Positions 57,824 through 64,000 of a stretch of DNA of 64,000 nt are shown piece after piece. The stretch spans positions 1 through 64,000 of the forward strand of contig JAHHQS010000002.1 in the NCBI GenBank assembly GCA_020026285.1. Reading direction: 5' to 3'. Source of the stretch: Parabacteroides sp. (GTDB lineage Bacteria > Bacteroidota > Bacteroidia > Bacteroidales > Tannerellaceae). The notes beneath the pieces were generated by a model. That model searched no databases. It was not told where the DNA came from and worked only from the letters and a program-made list of their open reading frames with translations. The position numbers and the translations under genes are program-made. Each line of letters opens with the position of its first letter. The first letter of the stretch is position 1.

Positions 57824-60226
57824 TTATTTTGTAAAAGAATAGGACAGTTTTACCAGAAACATTCGTCCCGGTTTCTGTAAAGCCCAGTTATCGAAAACCT
57901 GTTCATTCAGCAAATTCTTGACATCTGCACCAATACTCAACTGTCTCTTGGGAAATGTATAAAGAACGCCGAGGTCATGTACCAGCTGGCTTGGTATGAC
58001 AGCTTTACCTGCACCACCCAGACTTTCCCAGTTACGGAAGAATTGATGTACATAACTCATGTAATAACTGAAAGTCAGACGAGAACCTTTTTGAATCCAG
58101 TTGTTGGCCACATATTCCACATTCCAGTTCATTGTAAAGAAAGGATCATTTCTCAGTCGGTCTTTATAATATATATACTGGGTGCCATGATCGTCGTATT
58201 GCAAGTTGAATCGAGCGTCGGTGTAAGATAGCTTGAACTCACTCATCAGACGATGATCAAAATTATAACGCAGATCGAAATCGATACCTTTACTTCTGAT
58301 TTTACCCAGGTTTTCGAAACCATACATCTCGTCGGTAAGGTTTGTCAGAGATTTCTGAATCATGTCTTTGATATCACGATAGAAGAAATTCATATCCACA
58401 TCTAATTCATGATTTCGCCATTGAAAAGTACCAAGGATTGCTCCGATATTCAGATTCGTACTTTTTTCAGGACGCAAGTCGTAAGTAGCTTCAATATTAT
58501 TAGTAGTGTTACCTAATAATTCCGTAACTCCCGGTAATCGGGTTGCGTACTCGGCAGAAGCAGTGAACATGATTTTAGGTAATACCCGGAATGAAATAGT
58601 ACCGCCAAAGCCATGATCATCAATGCTTCTTGAAATATCTTCAGCAATCAGTTCTCCGTTTATCATGATTGGATCGGTCAGACGAACAGCCTGACGATAA
58701 TATTTATAGAACAGATTCGTCTGAAGTTTGTCTTCCAGATACCTTCCTTCATAAGAGAAGCTGGTAATCATCTTTTTCAGATGACGTGTATCAGTAAAAC
58801 GTTGTTCCGCTGCAGTCAGATATGGATCTTTTACGTCACGAGTAAATTTATTATATAAGAAATTGGCAGCCAATATCTGATCCGGCAGGAATTCGTAAGC
58901 AAGTCTGGCTCTTCCATTCAACGTCTTTTCGAAATTGGTAGCCAAAGTCGCTTTTCCGGCTTCACCGCCTCCTTTGTTCCACATAACCGGATTACCATTA
59001 CGGTCAAGCATAATATCACCTTTCCAGGTATACATGTAAGGAATGGTATCGATCACCTTTCTTTGACCGGAAGCATAAGACATGTTGGCTGTCAAATGAA
59101 GATTAGGGAGCAGATTCTTTTTCTCATACATTAATTTACCCATGTAAGTGTGCTGGTTTGAATGGCGATTTCCATAAACAACATCCATCGTGGCACCATG
59201 CTGGATATCTTTCTTCATATCCGAATAGATAAATCCTAATAAAAATCGGTCTGCCCATTTTACATTGGTAAACCCGGTATTAATTGTAATACCTTTTGAC
59301 TGGTACGCATCGTGAAAACGTTTCGCTTTGATTCGCTCTACTTTTCCTGTCTGTGGATCCGTAATTTTAATAGGATCACCCCAAACCTTATAACTGTTGT
59401 CACTGTGATTGAAGAAAGCAGAACCCTGTACGGTGAAACCTGTTTTCTGATCACGGAAATTCGCATTCAAATCCCACTTATGGGTATTTAGCGAACCATA
59501 AGTGTATGAAGTCGTAATCGATTTGCTTGCCGGTTGTTTCAAGACAATATTGATTGCACCTCCCAGTGCATCATCTGTCAGATGTGCAGGAACAACCCCT
59601 TTGTAAACATCAATACGTTCAATCATGGAAGGAGGCAGACTTGAAACCGAAAAGGAAGAACCATAATTCTCCATGGGAACGCCGTCAATCAGGACGCGAA
59701 TAGAATTTCCCGACATACCATTGATATTGTATTGGATTTCTGAACCAACACCTCCACTCTGGCGTAATTTTACTCCTGAAGTACGATTCAAAAGTTCGGC
59801 AGTTTCAAAATTCTTAAAGGATGCTTTTTTTGTATCGATAGTACTCAGAGCAAATCCTTTTTCTCTTTCCTTTCTACTTTCAGACTTGGAAATTACAGTA
59901 ACTTCATTCAATTGGGTAACATCCGGCTTAAGTGTGAAATTAAAAGTCTTGTTGTTTTTTGATACCAAGATCTCCTTTTCTGCAGGTTTATAACCAATGG
60001 CAGAAACGGCGAGAATCTGTTTTCCTGCATCTACAGTCAGTGAATATTTACCATCAATATCCGTCATGGTGCCTTGGGTCGTATTCTTTATAAAAACAGT
60101 TGCGAATACCGGCTCACCATCAGATGAAATGATTTTTCCGGAAATAGTAACAATTTCATCTATTGAAGCAAAAGCTACAGAATGACAAAATGTACATACT
60201 AATAAGAGGATATAACTTCTTAACAT
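57824..60226 (-). CDS. xusA: XusA-like TonB-dependent siderophore receptor
   Basis: This 800-aa outer-membrane receptor has a signal peptide (ending AFA, about residue 20), an N-terminal carboxypeptidase-regulatory-like domain (about 25-110, TISGKIISSDGEPVFATVFI), a plug (SGVKLRQSGGVGSEIQYNIN, RIDVYKGVVPAHLTDDALGG) and a beta barrel to the C-terminal Phe. Order receptor, DUF4374 lipoprotein, PepSY protein equals xusABC, the xenosiderophore uptake system. It is probably iron-regulated, though no Fur box was identified with confidence. Confidence 0.87.
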   Translation of the reverse strand: MLRSYILLLVCTFCHSVAFASIDEIVTISGKIISSDGEPVFATVFIKNTTQGTMTDIDGKYSLTVDAGKQILAVSAIGYKPAEKEILVSKNNKTFNFTLKPDVTQLNEVTVISKSESRKEREKGFALSTIDTKKASFKNFETAELLNRTSGVKLRQSGGVGSEIQYNINGMSGNSIRVLIDGVPMENYGSSFSVSSLPPSMIERIDVYKGVVPAHLTDDALGGAINIVLKQPASKSITTSYTYGSLNTHKWDLNANFRDQKTGFTVQGSAFFNHSDNSYKVWGDPIKITDPQTGKVERIKAKRFHDAYQSKGITINTGFTNVKWADRFLLGFIYSDMKKDIQHGATMDVVYGNRHSNQHTYMGKLMYEKKNLLPNLHLTANMSYASGQRKVIDTIPYMYTWKGDIMLDRNGNPVMWNKGGGEAGKATLATNFEKTLNGRARLAYEFLPDQILAANFLYNKFTRDVKDPYLTAAEQRFTDTRHLKKMITSFSYEGRYLEDKLQTNLFYKYYRQAVRLTDPIMINGELIAEDISRSIDDHGFGGTISFRVLPKIMFTASAEYATRLPGVTELLGNTTNNIEATYDLRPEKSTNLNIGAILGTFQWRNHELDVDMNFFYRDIKDMIQKSLTNLTDEMYGFENLGKIRSKGIDFDLRYNFDHRLMSEFKLSYTDARFNLQYDDHGTQYIYYKDRLRNDPFFTMNWNVEYVANNWIQKGSRLTFSYYMSYVHQFFRNWESLGGAGKAVIPSQLVHDLGVLYTFPKRQLSIGADVKNLLNEQVFDNWALQKPGRMFLVKLSYSFTK

Positions 60227-60266
60227 ACATATATTTATTTAGTGTAGTTCTTGTTTTTTGAGGTTG

Positions 60267-60298
60267 CAAAGATAGACCTTTTAGAGAATAGAATTCAA
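60267..60298 (-). promoter_or_regulatory. Promoter of the xus operon
   Basis: The minus strand has TATCTTTG (60267-60274) and TTG (60296-60298) with 21 bases between, 40 bases before the xusA ATG. Confidence 0.55.
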
Positions 60299-60566
60299 TC
60301 GCTGATTTAAGGTATTTTTATTTTGCAGATGAAAAACAAAAATACCTATAAAAGGGGATTCTTTTATTTGAATATTTTTGTATCAGTGGCTTTTGAAAGA
60401 AAAAAAGTGTTTACGGACTTATTGGTTTTTAACAGAATCGGCAGAAAAGAATGAATCGCTTTTTATTAGGAATGTTGATAGAATTCTGTCGGTAGTAAAA
60501 TGTCAGGAAAAATAGAAACTCCTGTCTTCGAAAATGAAATATACAATATGAAAATAATAAAATAAA

Positions 60567-60604
60567 AGCCCGTATCCTTGAAAGATTCAGGCTTTATATG
60601 GGCT
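60567..60604 (-). terminator. Possible terminator downstream of the precorrin methyltransferase gene
   Basis: AGCCCGTAT (60567-60575) and ATATGGGCT (60596-60604) pair with one wobble, and a competing inner hairpin (AAAGCC/GGCTTT) overlaps. It is about 90 bases past the stop codon, so the link to that gene is loose. The rest of 60299-60694 holds nothing recognisable. Confidence 0.35.
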
Positions 60605-60694
60605 GTTTACCAGATACGAGTATTCTCTGAAACATTTGCTGATAGAAATGAATGTAAGGTTAAAGACAATACTTATTGTAAATGGAGTATCTTT

Positions 60695-61402
60695 TTATTT
60701 ATCAGGTTGAATAATCAGTAAAGAAAAGTATGGAAACTGAATGGAGGCAATTTTCTCCTTGTCGGAAATATAAACTTCCTTTTCAGTACCAATATTTTCA
60801 AAATAGTGGAATTGTGTTTCAGGATGTTTCCTGATGCATTCGTGCACAGCATCCACACAGGCTGAAAGTTTCATAATGACTAGATTGAATCCTTCTTGAA
60901 TATACGAATCCAACTCTTCGACGGTTGCAGTGCCTGGAATAACCATCAGTCTTTCTTCCAGTTTGACTATATGTAATCCACCGGTTGCTCCAGCAGCAAT
61001 GAATGCCGGAATTCCCGGAACACGCTTGACTTCAATCTTGTGTTCAGCCAATTGATCATAAATGTATTGAATGGATGTATAGAATCCGGCATCACCTTCG
61101 GCTACAATCACCACTTTCTTCTTTTCCTGATGGAGTTGAATCGCATCAGCCAGTAGTTGATCGTATGCTTCAAGAGCCTTCTTTCTGTCCTTGCTCATGG
61201 GAAGAAGAAAAGGATGGATTTTCTCTTCCTGAATTTCTAAATCTAATAAGATATTGGTTGCTCTGGAAACTTGTTTCCCGGCAGCTGTTTTTGTGGCTGG
61301 GCAGAAGATGGCATCAGCCAGTTGTAACGTTTTTAATCCTTTTACAGTGATCAGATCTGCTTCTCCCGGACCTAATGAGACGAATGTTATTGGATGATTC
61401 AT
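60695..61402 (-). CDS. cobI: Precorrin-2 C(20)-methyltransferase
   Basis: This 235-aa SAM-dependent tetrapyrrole methylase (CobI/CbiL type) acts in corrin ring synthesis. Motifs are the N-terminal SLGPGEADLITVKG loop, VAEGDAGFYTS (about 100-110), and VPGIPAFIAAGATGG (about 128-142). It is isolated from other cobalamin genes in this window. It could serve precorrin-2 or cobalt-precorrin-2; sequence does not decide. Confidence 0.85.
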   Translation of the reverse strand: MNHPITFVSLGPGEADLITVKGLKTLQLADAIFCPATKTAAGKQVSRATNILLDLEIQEEKIHPFLLPMSKDRKKALEAYDQLLADAIQLHQEKKKVVIVAEGDAGFYTSIQYIYDQLAEHKIEVKRVPGIPAFIAAGATGGLHIVKLEERLMVIPGTATVEELDSYIQEGFNLVIMKLSACVDAVHECIRKHPETQFHYFENIGTEKEVYISDKEKIASIQFPYFSLLIIQPDK

Positions 61403-61460
61403 GAAGAATAAATTTAGTTCTGTAATTATATAACGTCCCCTTTAAAAAAAGGACAGGTTG

Positions 61461-61491
61461 CAAATTTCCTTATTTTGTCTTATTCCTGCAA
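61461..61491 (-). promoter_or_regulatory. Promoter of cobI
   Basis: The minus strand has GAAATTTG (61461-61468, one mismatch) and TTG (61489-61491) 20 bases apart. The 5' UTR is about 60 bases, too short for a cobalamin riboswitch. Confidence 0.4.
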
Positions 61492-61544
61492 ACAGAATGC
61501 TTGCTTTTTGTAGACCGGAAAATTTTTAATTCAGGAAAAATACA

Positions 61545-61552
61545 TAAGTTTG
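61545..61552 (+). promoter_or_regulatory. -7 box of the mtgA-lipB unit
   Basis: TAAGTTTG is a perfect TAnnTTTG box 21 bases before the mtgA ATG. It overlaps an in-frame TTG (61550), which argues against that TTG as the start. Confidence 0.4.
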
Positions 61553-61573
61553 TATTTAAAAGGAATTAAGTCA

Positions 61574-62308
61574 ATGAGACGTTTTTGGAAATTTTGCAGG
61601 AATTTATTATTATTCTTCTTTATATCTACTTTTTTAGCCGTTGGTATGTATAAGTTTGTACCTGTTTACATTACTCCTCTGATGGTGATCCGATGGGTGG
61701 AAAGTGTGATAGATGGGAAGGATTTAAAAAGACAGCATGAATGGGTACCGATCGAAAAGATTGCACGTCCTCTGGTACAGGCAGTGATTGCATCGGAAGA
61801 CAATCTGTTTATGCAACATAGCGGATTCGATTTTAAGCAGATTCGCAAGGCAATGGATGAGGCCGATAAAGGGAAACGTGTCCGCGGTGCCAGTACAATC
61901 AGTCAGCAGACTGCCAAAAATGTGTTTTTGTGGAATGGTAAGAACTATTTCCGAAAGGGACTGGAAGTTTATTTTACCGTTTTGATTGAGTGGGTATGGG
62001 GAAAAGAGCGTATCATGGAAGTTTACCTTAATTCCATTGAAATGGGAAAAGGAATCTATGGTGCCGAGGCTGTGGCCAAAGCTCATTTCCATAAGAAAGC
62101 CTATCAGCTTACCCGATATGATGCGGCTTTAATTGCAGCATCTCTTCCTAATCCGAGAAGATTCAATTCCGGGAAACCGTCAGCTTATATGTTACGTCGA
62201 CAAGAACAGATCTTATCTTTAATGTATAAGATACCGAAGGTGGAAATAGGTTATACCGGACAAGGAAAATCGATTAATACAAGAAAAACAAAAACGAAAA
62301 AGAAATGA
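61574..62308 (+). CDS. mtgA: Monofunctional biosynthetic peptidoglycan transglycosylase
   Basis: This GT51 enzyme of about 244 aa polymerises lipid II into glycan strands. One N-terminal membrane helix (LLLFFFISTFLAVGMYKFVP) precedes the catalytic motifs EDNLFMQHSGFD (catalytic Glu), RGASTISQQTAKN, and KERIMEVYLNSIEMGKGIYG. No transpeptidase domain is present. The basic tail (RKTKTKKK) is lineage-specific. The lipB ATG overlaps its stop (ATGA). Confidence 0.93.
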   Translation: MRRFWKFCRNLLLFFFISTFLAVGMYKFVPVYITPLMVIRWVESVIDGKDLKRQHEWVPIEKIARPLVQAVIASEDNLFMQHSGFDFKQIRKAMDEADKGKRVRGASTISQQTAKNVFLWNGKNYFRKGLEVYFTVLIEWVWGKERIMEVYLNSIEMGKGIYGAEAVAKAHFHKKAYQLTRYDAALIAASLPNPRRFNSGKPSAYMLRRQEQILSLMYKIPKVEIGYTGQGKSINTRKTKTKKK

Positions 62309-62976
62309 ATGCTTTTACTTTTCATGACCTCCATCAGATAGATTATGAGGAGGCGCTGGCCATTCAAACAGATAAATTCAATTCTTTGCTTGCGGCAAAG
62401 GCGAAAGGAGAGTCCTGCCGGAATGAGCTGCTTTTTTGTGAACATAATCCGGTTCTGACAATTGGTAAAAGTGGTAAGGATTCGAATCTGTTGATCCCTG
62501 AAACTCGATTAAAGGAACTGGGAGTTACATTCTTTCATATAAACAGAGGGGGGGATATTACTTATCATGGACCGGGACAGATAACTGGTTATCCGATTTT
62601 CGATTTGGAAACATGGAATATCGGCTTGAAGCAGTATATCCATAAAATGGAAGAGGTGATGATCCGTTTCTTGCAGTTATATGGAGTGAAAGGTGAGCGT
62701 CTGGAAGGTGCAACAGGAGTATGGATTGATCCTTTTGTTCCCGGTCGTGCCCGAAAGATTTGTGCGATAGGAGTGAAAAGTAGTCGTTATGTTACGATGC
62801 ATGGGTTTGCCTTGAATATTAATACGGATCTGGAGTATTTTTCTTTGATTAATCCATGTGGATTTACCGATAAAGGAGTCACTTCCCTGGCTAAGGAATT
62901 AGGAGAAAAACAGGATTTTGAATTGGCTAAAAAACGTCTGGTAGAAATCTTTGAGGATGAGTTTGCTCTAAAATGA
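62305..62976 (+). CDS. lipB: Octanoyltransferase LipB
   Basis: This 223-aa enzyme moves octanoyl from octanoyl-ACP to lipoyl domains. Signature RGGDITYHGPGQITGYP is at about 81-97. The catalytic pair is Lys151 (RKICAIGVK) and Cys185 (INPCGF). Translation is coupled to mtgA by a 4-base overlap, an unusual pairing without an obvious functional link. Confidence 0.95.
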   Translation: MNAFTFHDLHQIDYEEALAIQTDKFNSLLAAKAKGESCRNELLFCEHNPVLTIGKSGKDSNLLIPETRLKELGVTFFHINRGGDITYHGPGQITGYPIFDLETWNIGLKQYIHKMEEVMIRFLQLYGVKGERLEGATGVWIDPFVPGRARKICAIGVKSSRYVTMHGFALNINTDLEYFSLINPCGFTDKGVTSLAKELGEKQDFELAKKRLVEIFEDEFALK

Positions 62977-63583
62977 CATTTTGTTAAAAGTAGCAGTTTT
63001 TCAGAATACTCCGTTCAGAAATCGGCTGTTCCGAATAGAGATACGAATTGTTTGTAAACAAGCGGCTCTTGAAGAACTACAATTATGTAAAATGATGTAT
63101 ATGTATGTTTGTTAGATGAATAGGATTCGTAATCGGAATGTTTCATTGCTTCGATTCTATAGATGTCCGGGTGCTTTTTTGAAGTAGACGGAGGTCTTGA
63201 TGGAAGTCGGAATCTGAATGCTGCGATTTTTTTGATGTCTTTTATTCGATTGTCCAGATTCGAAGGTGATGAAAGAATATAAACGTCCTTTGTTTTGGAA
63301 AAAATCTCCTTTGTTTTTCTGAAAACTCCCGACATTTATCAAAAACGATACAATGTTTTTTCTACAGACTGAAATCTTTCACGAAAAAGAGGCTTGTTCC
63401 CTTCTAAAGCGGGGTCTTATCTTTTTTTATGCGATGGCAAAAAGAAATAAATGAAAGCTAAATGTTTGAAAAAGAATAAGAATAGAAATAATATGTTTTT
63501 GATATTATTGAGCGATAAATGATTAAAACCGGCTGTTAACAAAGATTGTAGATTTGGATATTTAAGAATTCAGAACAATTTTA
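62977..63583. other. Intergenic stretch with no recognised gene
   Basis: This is AT-rich sequence of about 600 bases after lipB. An antisense 106-codon frame (63015-63335) lacks coding character. No hairpin terminator for lipB stands out. Confidence 0.4.
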
Positions 63584-63591
63584 TATTTTTG
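63584..63591 (+). promoter_or_regulatory. -7 box of the fRMsr gene
   Basis: TATTTTTG followed by CA is a perfect TAnnTTTG box 25 bases before the ATG. Confidence 0.45.
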
Positions 63592-63615
63592 CAATTTGAA
63601 TCTAAGTCAAAAGAT

Positions 63616-64000
63616 ATGGCTGAAGAATTAATTATAAGTAAAAACTCGAATAAAAACAGGAAATATAAAGAATTATTGCCCCAGTTGCAGTCGTTAGTTG
63701 GATTAGAAAAAGATGAGATTGCAAATATGGCAAATGTGGCAGCTGCATTGAAACAGACCTTTGATTTCTTTTGGGTTGGTTTTTATCGTGTGGTTGAAGA
63801 CGAATTGGTGTTAGGTCCATTCCAAGGTCCTATAGCATGTACAAGAATTCGTTTTGGTAAGGGTGTTTGTGGTTCTGCATGGAAGGAAAATAGAACATTA
63901 GTCGTTCCTGATGTGGAAAAGTTCCCTGGGCATATTGCATGTAATTCTGCTTCCAAGTCGGAAATCGTGCTGCCTGTATATAACAAGCAGGGAAATATGG
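63616..64000 (+). CDS. msrC: Free methionine-(R)-sulfoxide reductase (partial)
   Basis: A GAF-domain protein begins at the ATG at 63616 and runs off the window end (128 complete codons). The free-Met-R-sulfoxide reductase signature is present, with Cys in ACTRIRFGKGVCG (two Cys) and HIACNSASKSEIVLPV. The aromatic DFFWVGFYRV near residue 50-60 is typical. It should reduce free methionine-R-sulfoxide with thioredoxin in the cytoplasm. Confidence 0.85.
   Translation, partial: MAEELIISKNSNKNRKYKELLPQLQSLVGLEKDEIANMANVAAALKQTFDFFWVGFYRVVEDELVLGPFQGPIACTRIRFGKGVCGSAWKENRTLVVPDVEKFPGHIACNSASKSEIVLPVYNKQGNM

Noticed and set aside
61403..61470. Cobalamin riboswitch upstream of cobI
   Set aside because: The leader is only about 60 bases and lacks a recognisable B12 box, so it is too short for this riboswitch.
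63015..63335. 106-codon minus-strand frame after lipB
   Set aside because: The composition resembles translated AT-rich spacer, with no conserved motif and no start context.

Overview
The window looks like a chromosomal segment of a gut Bacteroidales, most likely Bacteroides or Phocaeicola. The reasons are low GC, near absence of Shine-Dalgarno sequences, repeated TAnnTTTG (-7) promoter boxes, a Bacteroidota-type ATP synthase operon, DUF3575/DUF3868/Mfa2-type fimbrial genes, the carboxynorspermidine polyamine route, a pyrophosphate-dependent phosphofructokinase and a XusABC-like siderophore operon. No tRNA, rRNA, CRISPR array, complete insertion sequence or phage gene was seen. Species-level placement is not possible from the sequence alone.

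Layout. 1-6.5 kb: two tandem, strongly similar secreted GH2 beta-galactosidases on the minus strand, each with its own -7 box and hairpin terminator. 7-11.2 kb: ferritin, then an etfB-etfA-acyl-CoA dehydrogenase operon (minus). 11.3-13.6 kb: a TonB-dependent receptor with an operator-like palindrome at its promoter (plus). 13.8-20.9 kb: the complete F1Fo ATP synthase operon (minus; atpD-atpC-membrane protein-atpB-atpE-atpF-atpH-atpA-atpG). 21.6-24 kb: two translationally coupled spermidine genes. 24-24.9 kb: a regulatory gap with an IS-end-like fragment inside a terminator, a 55-aa membrane ORF and a short self-terminated leader-like RNA. 24.9-43.5 kb: an AraC regulator followed by a ten-gene type V (Mfa/Fim-like) fimbrial locus, the main accessory region. 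43.5-45.6 kb: a sodium:solute symporter and engB (minus). 46.2-49.7 kb: a SpoIID-domain protein and an OPT transporter gene broken by a one-base deletion. 49.9-55.1 kb: a TPR protein, PPi-phosphofructokinase and an exported lactonase-like propeller. 55.3-60.2 kb: XusA/XusB/XusC-like iron-siderophore uptake. 60.7-64 kb: precorrin-2 methyltransferase, mtgA-lipB, and the start of a free methionine-(R)-sulfoxide reductase cut by the window end.

The fimbrial locus is the most interesting part. It encodes two envelope proteins (DUF3575, DUF3868), an Mfa2-like anchor, a codon-optimised major fimbrillin closed by a strong hairpin, five further lipoprotein subunits, and a 1488-aa non-lipidated protein. 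That large protein has four related modules, a calcium-binding-type linker and a C-terminal region resembling a type 9 secretion signal. The lipoprotein subunits share a Thr/Ser-Lys/Arg site after the lipid cysteine that fits trypsin-like maturation, and the anchor and major pilin share their last 14 residues almost completely.

Positions of domains inside proteins are hand-counted and approximate. Function calls come from motif recognition without database searches.
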